From Natronoarchaeum philippinense (lineage in GTDB: Archaea; Halobacteriota; Halobacteria; Halobacteriales; Natronoarchaeaceae), in contig NZ_OBEJ01000001.1 of assembly GCF_900215575.1 (NCBI RefSeq), positions 1,130,588 through 1,194,587 on the forward strand: a DNA stretch of 64,000 nucleotides, given 5' to 3'. The position numbers and the translations under genes are program-made. Positions within the stretch are counted from its first letter, which is position 1. The number at the start of each line of letters is the position of its first letter. Below, in pieces: positions 42,034-49,766 of the stretch. The notes beneath the pieces are model-generated. The model ran no database searches. It was given only the letters and a program-made list of their open reading frames with translations, and was not told the origin of the DNA.

Positions 42034-42495
42034 GCTGGCGCCACGGATATGTCCGCCGGTCAACGGGATAAACGGGTTCGAACGTTTAGCGGTTTTAGCC
42101 CGTCTAGAGCGCTAACAAGACCATCTGAGTAATTTTGAGAGTATTTCACATCGCTTCGAAAGGTCCCGCGAGCGGGTAGCGTGGACTTTCCTGCTGGCAA
42201 GTGCCGGCACGGTCGCGGAGTTTCGCCGCGGTCGACGTTACTCGATCAGCAGCTGCCAGCGATTCGTCCCCGACGACGGACCGGTCACGCTCGCTATAGT
42301 TACTCTCGGTCGGAATACGAGTGTGGCGTTGCGATGAGATGTCGGTGAAAGTAATCCGACGAAACTCGCGGCTGGCGGCCGGCCGTCGATGGCAAGGTGC
42401 CCCCTCGACGAGGTCGGTACCGGCGTAGCGCCGTAGGCGTCTTCCGGCGGTGGTACTGCGTAACGCCTTTGGCCGTTTCCGACCACGTCCACGGT
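42034..42495. other. 462-base intergenic region between the sequon-rich gene and map
   Basis: Divergent promoters. AT-rich GGATAAAC (42066-42072) suits the minus gene; for map no strong TATA is visible. Three hairpins follow one another: CCCG/CGGG (42165-42176), TGCTGGC/GCCGGCA (42192-42209, one G-U) and CGCGG/CCGCG (42214-42230). The minus strand of this block contains AGGAAAGTCC, a string also found in RNase P RNA, but the rest of that RNA is missing. No convincing protein gene. Could be a structured RNA or long leader. Confidence 0.45.
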
Positions 42496-43395
42496 ATGGC
42501 AGAGACCGACGTCGATCTGGACGCCGAGCAGTACGAGAAACACCGAGAGGCCGGCGAGATCCTCGCACAGGTACGCGAGGAGGCCGCCGAGCGCGTCGAG
42601 GTCGGCGCCAGCCACCTAGAAGTCGCCGAGTTCGCCGAGGACCGCATCCGCGAGCTCGGCGGGAAGCCGGCGTTCCCCGTCAATATCAGCATCGACGAGG
42701 AGGCGGCCCACGCGACGCCGAGCGTCGGCGACGAGACTACCTTCGGCGAGGAGATGATCAATCTGGACATCGGCGTCCACGTCGACGGCTGGCTCGCCGA
42801 CACCGCCGTCACCGTCGACCTCTCGGGTAACACCGAACTCGCCGAAGCCCCCGCCGAGGCGCTCGACGCCGCCCTCGACCTGATCGAGCCCGGCGTCGAG
42901 ACCGGCGAGATCGGCGCCGAGATCGAGTCCGTGATCGAGGGGTACGGCTACAACCCCGTCGTGAACCTCACGGGCCACGGGCTGGGCCACTGGGAGCAAC
43001 ACACCGAGCCGACGATCCCCAACCGGTCGGTCTCGCAGGGAACGACCCTCGAAGTCGGCGACGTGGTCGCCATCGAGCCGTTCGCCACCGACGGCTCGGG
43101 CAAGGTGAGCGAAGGCAGCGACGAGGAGATCTTCGCGCTCGAACGCGAGGGCTCGGTCCGCAACCGCCAAGCCCGCCAAGCGCTCGAACAGATCGCCGAG
43201 GAGTTCCGGACCCTGCCGTTTGCGACCCGGTGGCTGGATGTCAGCCGGGCGTCGATGGCGCTGCGACGCCTGAAATCGGCGGACATCGTCCACGGCTACC
43301 CCGTGCTCAAGGAAGACGACGGAGCGCTCGTGAGCCAGAAAGAGCACACGATCATCGTAACCGAGGACGGCTGTGAAGTGACGACCGAACGGTAA
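42496..43395 (+). CDS. map: methionine aminopeptidase (type II)
   Basis: Removes N-terminal methionine from new proteins. 299 residues from ATG 42496. Metal ligands in order: D91 and D102 (NLDIGVHVDGWLADTAV), H161 (LTGHGLGHWEQH), E194 (VAIEPFAT) and E283 (QKEHTIIV). The insertion between H161 and E194 marks the type II (archaeal/eukaryotic) form. The longer frame upstream is not supported. Conserved and essential-type gene. Confidence 0.96.
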   Translation: MAETDVDLDAEQYEKHREAGEILAQVREEAAERVEVGASHLEVAEFAEDRIRELGGKPAFPVNISIDEEAAHATPSVGDETTFGEEMINLDIGVHVDGWLADTAVTVDLSGNTELAEAPAEALDAALDLIEPGVETGEIGAEIESVIEGYGYNPVVNLTGHGLGHWEQHTEPTIPNRSVSQGTTLEVGDVVAIEPFATDGSGKVSEGSDEEIFALEREGSVRNRQARQALEQIAEEFRTLPFATRWLDVSRASMALRRLKSADIVHGYPVLKEDDGALVSQKEHTIIVTEDGCEVTTER

Positions 43396-43596
43396 TCAGG
43401 CGTTGTTCATCCGCTGGCTGGACCGGCTCCCGCAGTGCTGACACTCCGAGACCCGGTAGGGTTCGCGGGAGAACTGGGCGTTTTCTTCCTTGCGACTCTC
43501 CGTGCGGATCTGGACCGAAACCTGATGGGGGGTCTGCGTTCCACAGTCGTCGCAGTGCTCTGTCATCCCGTCGAACGAGTCGTCTGTCGTTGCCAT
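43396..43596 (-). CDS. DUF7835-type zinc beta-ribbon protein
   Basis: 66 residues: MATTDDSFDGMTEHCDDCGT, KKEENAQFSREPYRVSECQH, CGSRSSQRMNNA. CDDC and CQHC pairs bind one zinc. I recognise the haloarchaeal DUF7835 family of putative zinc ribbons. The TATA (TTTTTATAC on the minus strand, 43625-43632) gives leaderless spacing. Function unknown. Confidence 0.82.
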   Translation of the reverse strand: MATTDDSFDGMTEHCDDCGTQTPHQVSVQIRTESRKEENAQFSREPYRVSECQHCGSRSSQRMNNA

Positions 43597-43624
43597 CGTT
43601 GCACTCGCCTACGCCGTATCGGGG

Positions 43625-43632
43625 TATAAAAA
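43625..43632 (-). promoter_or_regulatory. TATA box for the DUF7835 gene
   Basis: Minus-strand TTTTTATAC about 29 bases before the ATG at 43596. The 150 bases beyond it (43630-43780) are clearly AT-richer than the surroundings and hold no gene that I can see; a second TATA-like TTTAAAT (43773-43779) may start the HIT gene transcript. Confidence 0.6.
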
Positions 43633-43857
43633 CACGACTCAGTTGGGCTCAGTTTATGCGTTTAATCGCAAGACTGCATCGGTTTAGCTAGCTTTACTGT
43701 CTTAGAAGGCTCGAAATCGTTCAAGAAGACGTTAGAACAATCAATTAACTCTCTAATCCTCTCTCGGTCATAAGGTTTAAATGACCAAATCTGCGGTGAC
43801 CGAAGCCGTTCGGCGGCGTCACGTAGCACCTATGCGGCCGGAACGACGAGCGAGCAC

Positions 43858-44412
43858 ATGGAGCAGGTCTTTGCACCGTGGCGGATCGAGTGGGTCGAAC
43901 GCGACGGCGACGGCGGCGACGATCGGTGTCCGTTCTGTGCGTTGCCCGAGGGGACCGACGACCGCGAGAACCGGATCGTCGCCCGGAGCGATCGGGCGTT
44001 CGTGCTGCTCAACAACTACCCGTACAACCCCGGGCACGCGATGGTGATTCCGCGGGTCCACACGGGCGACTACCGCGATCTCGACGAGGAGACGCTGCTC
44101 GATCACGCGCGGCTCAAGCAGCGGACGGTCGACGCCATCGAGACCGCGTTCGATCCCGACGGCTTCAACGCCGGACTGAACCTCGGTGGCGACGCCGCCG
44201 GCGGGTCGATCGACGACCACCTCCACACTCACGTCGTGCCGCGCTGGAGCGGCGACACGAACTTCATGGCCGTGATCGGCGAGACGAAAGTGATCGTCGA
44301 GGCGCTCGACGACACCTACGAGCGCGTCCGCGAGGCGTTCGCCGCCCAAGACGGCGTCGAAGTGCCGGCCGACGGCGACGCCGCCGTCGAGATCGTCGAC
44401 CCGCGGTCGTAG
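43858..44412 (+). CDS. HIT-family protein (FHIT/AP4A-hydrolase-like)
   Basis: 184 residues. Nucleotide hydrolase/transferase of the histidine-triad family: HLHTHVVPRW is the His-x-His-x-His triad near residue 121. The first Cys pair (CPFC) with PEGTDDRENRIVARSD is typical of the archaeal/FHIT-like branch, and LLNNYPYNPGHAMVIP is the conserved strand. The C-terminal part is an acidic extension. Substrate may be AP4A or another nucleotide; not determined. Confidence 0.92.
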   Translation: MEQVFAPWRIEWVERDGDGGDDRCPFCALPEGTDDRENRIVARSDRAFVLLNNYPYNPGHAMVIPRVHTGDYRDLDEETLLDHARLKQRTVDAIETAFDPDGFNAGLNLGGDAAGGSIDDHLHTHVVPRWSGDTNFMAVIGETKVIVEALDDTYERVREAFAAQDGVEVPADGDAAVEIVDPRS

Positions 44413-44460
44413 GACGGCAGTCGACACCTCCTTACTGGTGGCTCGCAAACCGGGGGTACG

Positions 44461-45378
44461 ATGGAGCGCAAGGCGGCGCTCAGACGCGTCGGGTTGGTCG
44501 TGCTGGTGGGCAACGTCCTGCTGGTGGCGGCCAAAGCCGCCGTCTGGGCCCGGACGGGAAGTCTGGCGCTGGGGTCGGAAGCCGTCAACAGCCTCACCGA
44601 CGTTGCCTACAGCGTCGTCATTCTGGGCGGGCTCTACCTGACCACCCAGCCGCCGGATCTCGAACACCCCCACGGCCACGAGCGGATCGAGCCGTTCGTC
44701 TCGCTGTTCGTCGCCGCGGGCATCTTCGCCGCCGGCGGAGCGATCCTCTGGCGGTCGATCGGGTCGATTCTGAGCGGCTCGATCGCCGTCGCGCAGGGAC
44801 CAGCCGCGGCCGTCGTCCTCGTCCTGTCGGCCGCAGTCAAGTTCGGGCTCTACCGCTACTGCCTGCGCGTCGCCGCGAGCAACAACTCGCCTGCCGTCAC
44901 CGCGACGGCCGTCGACAACCGTAACGACATCCTCGCGTCGGTCGCCGCGCTGGTGGGCGTGCTCGGCGCGCAGGCGGGGTACCCGATCCTCGACCCGATC
45001 GCGGCGACGCTGGTCGCCGGGGCGATCCTTTATACCGGCGTCGAGATCGTCTCCGACAACGTCAACTATCTGGTCGGCGCGGCGCCGCCGGACGACCTGC
45101 GCGGCGAGATCGTCCGTCGGGCGCTCGCCCACCCGGAGGTCGAGGGCGTCCACGACGTGGTCGCCCACTACGTCGGCCCGGAGATCGACGTGAGCCTCCA
45201 CATCGAGGTCGAGGGCGAGCACACGCTGCTGTCGGCCCACGAGATCGAGTCCGAAGTGATCGAGTCGATCCGCGATCTGGATGAAGTCGACGACGTGTTC
45301 GTCCACGTCGACCCGCGCGAACTCGGCGAGTGGAAAGACGACTACGCCGAGCAACTGGCGGCCAGAGACGGCGAGTGA
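44461..45378 (+). CDS. cation diffusion facilitator (CDF) transporter
   Basis: 305-residue metal/proton antiporter, six membrane helices and a C-terminal cytoplasmic domain. Metal-site residues: LALGSEAVNSLTDVAY (second helix, Asp) and ATAVDNRNDILASVAA (DxxxD in a later helix). HPHGHERIEPFVSLF is the loop after helix 2. Length and motifs differ from the CDF at 1351, so they probably move different metals. Follows the HIT gene by 48 bases on the same strand. Confidence 0.9.
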   Translation: MERKAALRRVGLVVLVGNVLLVAAKAAVWARTGSLALGSEAVNSLTDVAYSVVILGGLYLTTQPPDLEHPHGHERIEPFVSLFVAAGIFAAGGAILWRSIGSILSGSIAVAQGPAAAVVLVLSAAVKFGLYRYCLRVAASNNSPAVTATAVDNRNDILASVAALVGVLGAQAGYPILDPIAATLVAGAILYTGVEIVSDNVNYLVGAAPPDDLRGEIVRRALAHPEVEGVHDVVAHYVGPEIDVSLHIEVEGEHTLLSAHEIESEVIESIRDLDEVDDVFVHVDPRELGEWKDDYAEQLAARDGE

Positions 45379-45483
45379 TCGCTGGGCAGCCCCGAACACC
45401 ACACCGGGACGCCGTTCCCACGGCGCGGGAATCGGTTTGCTCGTTCTTGCCCCGTCGCAATCAACTACCGAGTAGAGCCACCG

Positions 45484-45651
45484 ATGGAACCGACGGATGC
45501 GGTACGCGACGAGGAACGGGTCGAAACTGAGGCCGCGACGGCCGGCGAGGGCGCCGTCGCCATCGAAACGGAAACTGGGGTCCTCGTCTACGAACCGGGG
45601 CGTCCGGACGCGTGGATCCACGCCGAGTTCGACGCCGCCGTCGAGGAGTAG
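45484..45651 (+). CDS. small acidic protein (DUF7331-like)
   Basis: 55 residues: MEPTDAVRDEERVETEAATA, GVLVYEPGRPDAWIHAEFDA. The VLVYEPGRPDAWI part recalls the haloarchaeal DUF7331 small proteins (from memory). Good codon-phase GC and close spacing to the next gene (27 bases) suggest an operon with the HTH gene. Function unknown. Confidence 0.65.
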   Translation: MEPTDAVRDEERVETEAATAGEGAVAIETETGVLVYEPGRPDAWIHAEFDAAVEE

Positions 45652-45678
45652 TCCCCCGAGCGAACGCCAGAGCGAGCT

Positions 45679-46323
45679 ATGACACCACCCACCGACGACA
45701 GCACGGTCGACGCAGCGCTTCGCGCAGTGCTCCGGATCACGCCGGATTCGGACGCTGCCTGTGGAGTGCTCTCGGCGGCGTCCGAGGAATCGGTGTCGGT
45801 CCGAGGCGGCGTCAGCGGCGGCGCCGAGGTCGGGGCGGCCTGTCACGCCGATGTCGCCGTCGAGGGCGACCGCCGGCTCGTCAGCGACGCCGCCACCGGG
45901 GAGTGTATCTGCCCGGTGTTCGCGGACCATCGCTGTGTGCCACGCGTCGAACGGGCGGTCGACGGCGCGGTCGTCGTCCGGTTGTCGGTCCCCGACCGCG
46001 AGACGCTCCGGAGCGTCGTCGCCGATCTCCGTGACCGCGGCGCCGGCGTCGAACTCGAGCGGCTGAACGCCGGCGCGGACGCCGAAGGAGCCCAGACAGT
46101 CGAACTCGACGCCGGAGAGATCACCGACAAGCAGCGCGAGGCGATCCGCGTCGCGGACCGACTGGGCTACTACGACACGCCGCGAGAGGCCGACCTCGGG
46201 GAGGTAGCAGCGGAACTGGGCATCTCTCGATCGGCAGCGTCACAGCGGCTCAACGGCGCCGCCTCGACGCTCGTACTCGAACTGATCCGGGCGGAATCGG
46301 GCGACAGTCGGGCGGACGGCTGA
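45679..46323 (+). CDS. Bat-like helix-turn-helix regulator (HTH_10)
   Basis: 214 residues. The C-terminal HTH_10 domain is clear: ITDKQREAIRVADRLGYYDT, then EVAAELGISRSAASQRLNGA. The N-terminal about 140 residues, with CGVL, CHAD, CICPVF and HRCVPR, have several Cys and His residues and resemble the bacterio-opsin activator-associated sensor. The Cys set (CICPVFADHRC) may bind metal or sense redox. Target genes unknown; probably controls nearby or unlinked genes. Confidence 0.85.
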   Translation: MTPPTDDSTVDAALRAVLRITPDSDAACGVLSAASEESVSVRGGVSGGAEVGAACHADVAVEGDRRLVSDAATGECICPVFADHRCVPRVERAVDGAVVVRLSVPDRETLRSVVADLRDRGAGVELERLNAGADAEGAQTVELDAGEITDKQREAIRVADRLGYYDTPREADLGEVAAELGISRSAASQRLNGAASTLVLELIRAESGDSRADG

Positions 46324-46393
46324 GCGTTTCTTCTTAAGGCCTTCAATATCAACGGCAGGTGAGAGGGGAGCTGGGGACGTACAACTACCTGTG

Positions 46394-46498
46394 ATGATCG
46401 ACGCTCTCGCCAGAACGATCCGACAGTCCCGCTCGCCCCGCCAGCGCGTGTCGACCCCCGAACGGGCGCTCCCGTCGACCGGCGGTGATCGCCGATGA
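46394..46498 (+). CDS. 34-residue mini-ORF coupled to the next gene
   Basis: Reads MIDALARTIRQSRSPRQRVS and 14 more residues, Arg/Ser-rich, ending in TGA. The stop overlaps the ATG of the next gene (ATGA). This overlap and the same-strand spacing suggest coupled translation. The basic composition is unusual for a haloarchaeon. May be a real leader peptide or chance. Confidence 0.35.
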   Translation: MIDALARTIRQSRSPRQRVSTPERALPSTGGDRR

Positions 46499-46791
46499 GC
46501 GAGCGCGCGATGGCGGCGTTCGTCTTCGGCGCCGCGGCCGACGGCGATATCGACGAGTGCGTCCTGTTCGACGCCGTGCTCGATGTCGTCGCGGTCGCGG
46601 GCGTCCGGAGCGTCGACATCGACCGGACGAGATCCGACGACGGCCCGCAGTTGCTCGTCACCGTGGAGTTCGAGAACGAGCGAGCGCGACGCCGATGGGT
46701 CGACGGCGACGACGAGGACTTTCTCGACGCGATCGGTGACGCGCTTCCGGGCCACGGCGGCATCGACGAAGCGGATCTGACGCCCGCCTAA
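46495..46791 (+). CDS. small acidic hypothetical protein
   Basis: 98 residues: MSERAMAAFVFGAAADGDID, VEFENERARRRWVDGDDEDF. The first strand AAFVFGAA and the alternation of strands and helices suggest a small alpha/beta fold, perhaps ACT-like; no motif identifies it. Its ATG overlaps the mini-ORF stop (ATGA). Same direction as the HTH and GNAT genes around it. Confidence 0.6.
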   Translation: MSERAMAAFVFGAAADGDIDECVLFDAVLDVVAVAGVRSVDIDRTRSDDGPQLLVTVEFENERARRRWVDGDDEDFLDAIGDALPGHGGIDEADLTPA

Positions 46792-46867
46792 TCCGACTGA
46801 ACGGCCGGTTCTCAGAGACTGGGAGCCGCGTCGCCATCTTATGCGTGGCGGCGACGAACGGAGAGAT

Positions 46868-47485
46868 ATGAGCACCGACGACCTCGTCTGCTCGGCGTGG
46901 ACGCCCGGAGCGTGCGAAGGGACGCCGCACTGTCCACCGCGGTGCCCGCGGTTCGTCGACCACGAAGGACAGTCGTGGACCATCGAACCGCCGCGCGAGG
47001 GCGACCGGGCCGCGTTGGCCGAGATGTACGACGACTTCGATCCGAGCCAACGAGCGCAGGGAGTGCCGCCGATCGGCGACGATCGGATCGCCTCGTGGCT
47101 GGACGGCCTGCTCGACGACGGCTGTAACTTCGTCGCCCGATCGGGCGAGCAGGTAGTCGGACATGCAGTGTACGTCGCAACCGACGATCCCGAACCCGAA
47201 CTCGCGGTGTTCGTCCATCAAGACTACCAGAATCGCGGGCTCGGCACCGAGCTGTGTCGCCACCTGATCGCCACCGCGGCGGCCGCCGACCGGCGTGCGC
47301 TGGTGCTCGAAGTCGAACCCACGAACCAGAACGCGATCGCAGTCTACGAGAAGCTCGGGTTCGAGCGCGTCCAGCAGCGGACGGCGGACGACCCGCTCCG
47401 GCGCTCCCGGTCGTTCGAGATGCGGCTTCCCTTGACCGACGACCGGGCCGCAAGCACACAGCGGCCGCCGGTCCTCGGGGACTGA
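46868..47485 (+). CDS. GNAT-family N-acetyltransferase
   Basis: 205 residues from ATG 46868. The N-terminal about 35 residues hold a Cys-rich segment (CSAWTPGACEGTPHCPPRCP) with four Cys and a His, likely zinc-binding, before the GNAT core (ELAVFVHQDYQNRGLGTELC, then VLEVEPTNQNAIAVYEKLGF). The Cys-rich extension on a GNAT domain is a recurrent haloarchaeal arrangement. Substrate unknown. Confidence 0.82.
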   Translation: MSTDDLVCSAWTPGACEGTPHCPPRCPRFVDHEGQSWTIEPPREGDRAALAEMYDDFDPSQRAQGVPPIGDDRIASWLDGLLDDGCNFVARSGEQVVGHAVYVATDDPEPELAVFVHQDYQNRGLGTELCRHLIATAAAADRRALVLEVEPTNQNAIAVYEKLGFERVQQRTADDPLRRSRSFEMRLPLTDDRAASTQRPPVLGD

Positions 47486-47542
47486 GTCGCCGCCGAGAGA
47501 GCGCTGCACGGGTTTGATACGCCGCGACGACGTACGGCGCCT

Positions 47543-47716
47543 ATGAGCGTCAGCGGCCTCTGTCAGGTCTGCGAGGTCGAACCGGCAACCCACGACTGTG
47601 CGCGCTGTGGAACGTTCGTCTGTGATAACCACTTCCACCGGACGAGCGGGCTGTGCTCGCAGTGCGCGAGCGAGTCGTCACCGGGTGAGGGCGGCGGCCC
47701 CGCTCGGAAGTTCTAA
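47543..47716 (+). CDS. small B-box-like zinc finger protein
   Basis: 57 residues: MSVSGLCQVCEVEPATHDC, ARCGTFVCDNHFHRTSGLCS, QCASESS. Eight Cys/His positions (CQVC, CARC, CDNHFH, CSQC) match a B-box-type double zinc ring fold. It is preceded by GNAT on the same strand and convergent with rps8e. Function unknown. Confidence 0.75.
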   Translation: MSVSGLCQVCEVEPATHDCARCGTFVCDNHFHRTSGLCSQCASESSPGEGGGPARKF

Positions 47717-47771
47717 GCGTCGGCAGACGGACGCGTGGCTACGGCGTCGATCGAAAAGTGAAAGAAGAGCG

Positions 47772-48146
47772 TTACTCCTCGACGAGAACGGCGTTGACCT
47801 GACCGGTCTGGCCGGGTCGGGACGTCACGCGGGCCTCGCCCTCGCTGGTTGCGATGACGGCGCCTTTGGTGATGATGTTTCGGCGGGCGTAGTTCGGGTC
47901 CGCCTCGTTCTCGACGACGTCCTCGATCTCGGCTTCGACGGTCTCCTCGCCGACGGCGACGTTGGCGGTGTCGATCTGGAGCGCGCGAATCTTCACGGTG
48001 TTGCCGCGGGCCTCGATGGTGCTGAGCTTGGTCTCGCCCAGTCGCGTCTCGGTGGGCTCGCTGCCGAGCTGGTGCTTCTTTCGGTCGCTGTTCGGTCGCA
48101 GCCGCCCGCCCGTTCGCTTGCGCGTGGAGCGTCCGTGATCTTCCAT
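47772..48146 (-). CDS. rps8e: 30S ribosomal protein S8e
   Basis: Archaeal/eukaryotic small-subunit ribosomal protein, 124 residues from ATG 48146 (MEDHGRSTRKRTGGRLRPNS). RKRTGGRLRP is the S8e signature and NYARRNIITKGAVIATSEGE the conserved end. The upstream longer frame is antisense to the next gene and rejected. No other ribosomal genes here. Confidence 0.96.
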   Translation of the reverse strand: MEDHGRSTRKRTGGRLRPNSDRKKHQLGSEPTETRLGETKLSTIEARGNTVKIRALQIDTANVAVGEETVEAEIEDVVENEADPNYARRNIITKGAVIATSEGEARVTSRPGQTGQVNAVLVEE

Positions 48147-48238
48147 ACGGAACCGAAACGCCGGGGCGTACTTGAATGGATCGACTTTCGCCCCGGAAAT
48201 CGGCAGGTTTACCGGCCCCCTCGCTCCAACGAGTGACG

Positions 48239-48691
48239 ATGAGTCTGGAGGTTGCCGTGGCGGCGCCGTTCCGCCAGCGCGGCGTCGATCGGATGGCCGA
48301 AAACGAGTTCGTCGTCGCGCTGTCGCTCGATCGGGACTGGTTCTCGCCCGATCAGGCAAAGCGTCTGATCGACGTGGCGACGGGACGGGGACTGCTCGAA
48401 CGGGACGGCGATCACCTCGTCGTCGGCGTCGAGCCCGACGAGGTGACGATCCCCGAGAACTTCGTTCCGGACGAGGAGATCATCCAAGAGCGCTCGCCGT
48501 TCGAGCAGGCGCTCGCCGCGCTGGTCGACGACGGCATGCAAAAGCAAGACGCCGTCGCCGGGATCAACTCGCTCCAGTCCGACCTCGGCGTGACGATCGA
48601 GACCGCCGCCGTCGTGTTCGCCCGCCGCAACGGCGTCGACGTGCCACAGATAGCGACGCAGGCGCGCGACGCGCTGGCCGGCGAGGAGTAG
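48239..48691 (+). CDS. DUF2240-type protein
   Basis: 150 residues from ATG 48239 (MSLEVAVAAPFRQRGVDRMA). I recognise the archaeal DUF2240 family: FVVALSLDRDWFSPDQAKRL, VPDEEIIQERSPFEQALAAL, and QKQDAVAGINSLQSDLGVTI. Probably helical; function unknown. Divergent from rps8e, so the 92-base gap holds both promoters. A short repeat of CGATCGTCG follows its stop (about 48700-48748). Confidence 0.82.
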   Translation: MSLEVAVAAPFRQRGVDRMAENEFVVALSLDRDWFSPDQAKRLIDVATGRGLLERDGDHLVVGVEPDEVTIPENFVPDEEIIQERSPFEQALAALVDDGMQKQDAVAGINSLQSDLGVTIETAAVVFARRNGVDVPQIATQARDALAGEE

Positions 48692-48731
48692 TTTCTCTCC
48701 CGATCGTCGTTCGGTCCCGATCATCGTTCTC

Positions 48732-48748
48732 GCCCGATCGTCGGCGTC
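48732..48748. repeat. isolated match to the uppS 25-bp repeat unit
   Basis: GCCCGATCGTCGGCGTC, 17 bases identical to the joint of two units in the 22287-22524 array, found just after the DUF2240 gene, next to two diverged CGATCGTCG-like copies (48700-48740). Could be chance in GC-rich DNA or an old copy of the same element. Confidence 0.35.
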
Positions 48749-48812
48749 GACGCGCCGCGGCGTCGTGACGCCGAATCGGAACCTCGAAACGGCGGCGGCC
48801 GAACGGGTAGGT

Positions 48813-49202
48813 ATGGTCGAGAGACGCGTCACCGACGGCGTCCGGATCGCCCAGCTACTCTCCTCTGAACTCGACGGCCGCGAGGACGGCGCGCTCGACC
48901 GGCTCGCGGTGACCAACGCCGACCGGTCGGTCGAAGCCGCGCCCGGCGGCGAGCGCGCCTACGACGTGGAGTGCGGTGGCGAGCCCTTCGCCAGCGCGTT
49001 CGTCCACGAGGATCACGTCCGACTCGATCTCGACGCCGGCGCCGAGACGGTCGCCGAGCGGGTGCAGGGCGAGGACCTGCGCGCGTCGGTCGACGACGGG
49101 ACGGGCAAACTACTCGTCGAAAGCGGCGCCGCGGTCAAGCGGGCTGTCGACGCGCTCGGCGGCGCGGTAGAGGAATTGGGAGAGAATAGCAGGAAAGACT
49201 AG
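48813..49202 (+). CDS. conserved haloarchaeal protein (MVERRVTDG family)
   Basis: 129 residues from ATG 48813. Starts MVERRVTDGVRIAQLLSSEL, has LDRLAVTNADRSVEAAPGGE and ends VESGAAVKRAVDALGGAVEE. Similar proteins are common in haloarchaea (possibly DUF7993; from memory). Alpha/beta, acidic, soluble, no catalytic motif. The 3' end is one base from the convergent lipoprotein gene stop. Confidence 0.72.
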   Translation: MVERRVTDGVRIAQLLSSELDGREDGALDRLAVTNADRSVEAAPGGERAYDVECGGEPFASAFVHEDHVRLDLDAGAETVAERVQGEDLRASVDDGTGKLLVESGAAVKRAVDALGGAVEELGENSRKD

Positions 49203-49706
49203 TTATGGGACCGGGTTCGACGTGCTACAGGGGTCTTCCAAGTACGTTGGACCGATTCCGATCTGGGCGTTTGCAGTCTCGTCGCGGGCGCCAACCGTGA
49301 CAACGGCACCGATACATCCCGGGTCTTCGTGACTGTCTCCATAGTACGTAGTATAGTCTTCCTCGGTGAACGAGTATTCTTGAGGGATAGCCTCGGTGTC
49401 GCCGGACTCGTCGACGTGGCGAGCACGGACAGTATACTCTCCCGACGCTGACCACAACGGCTCGATGATCGCCGACGCCGCCTTGTCACCGGCGTCGGCT
49501 GCCGTGAACTCGATAGTTCGGTCCAGGAGTTCTTCGCCATCTCGATGGACCATGAGGCGAATTCTATTTCGTGCGAACGAGGAGTTGATAACGACAATTC
49601 TCCCGAGTACGGTTCCCGTTGCTCCGAAACCGAGGGGTGACGAACAACCAGCGAGAGAAGCGCTGCCAACTGCAGGCACACTTTTGAGGAGATCACGGCG
49701 ATCCAT
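49203..49706 (-). CDS. hypothetical lipoprotein
   Basis: 167 residues: MDRRDLLKSVPAVGSASLAG CSSPLGFGA gives a Tat-like RRDLLK motif and a lipobox ending SLAGC, so the mature protein starts at Cys21 and is lipid-anchored outside. The rest is a beta-rich domain (TVLGRIVVINSSFARNRIRL, VRARHVDESGDTEAIPQEYS) seen in other haloarchaeal lipoproteins. Codon use is a little more AT-rich than its neighbours, which could mean recent acquisition. TATA and palindrome at 49723-49739 precede it. Confidence 0.75.
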   Translation of the reverse strand: MDRRDLLKSVPAVGSASLAGCSSPLGFGATGTVLGRIVVINSSFARNRIRLMVHRDGEELLDRTIEFTAADAGDKAASAIIEPLWSASGEYTVRARHVDESGDTEAIPQEYSFTEEDYTTYYGDSHEDPGCIGAVVTVGARDETANAQIGIGPTYLEDPCSTSNPVP

Positions 49707-49722
49707 CTATTGACCGGTTTAC

Positions 49723-49739
49723 ATATACGCCGGTATATA
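49723..49739 (-). promoter_or_regulatory. TATA region with ATATAC palindrome for the lipoprotein gene
   Basis: ATATAC (49723-49728) and GTATAT (49733-49738) are perfect inverted arms around GCCG, overlapping the TATA box about 27 bases before the ATG. A related palindrome lies upstream of pstB (56001-56016). Confidence 0.5.
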
Positions 49740-49766
49740 ATTACTGCACAACCGTGGTGCGGCCGC

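Noticed and set aside
42140-42240. RNase P RNA on the minus strand (AGGAAAGTCC)
   Set aside because: The distal conserved ACAGAA-type region and the pairing partner of the core are missing, and only about 150 bases remain before the next gene.
43819-45930. 703-codon minus-strand frame
   Set aside because: Antisense of the HIT and CDF genes, both with clear motifs on the plus strand.
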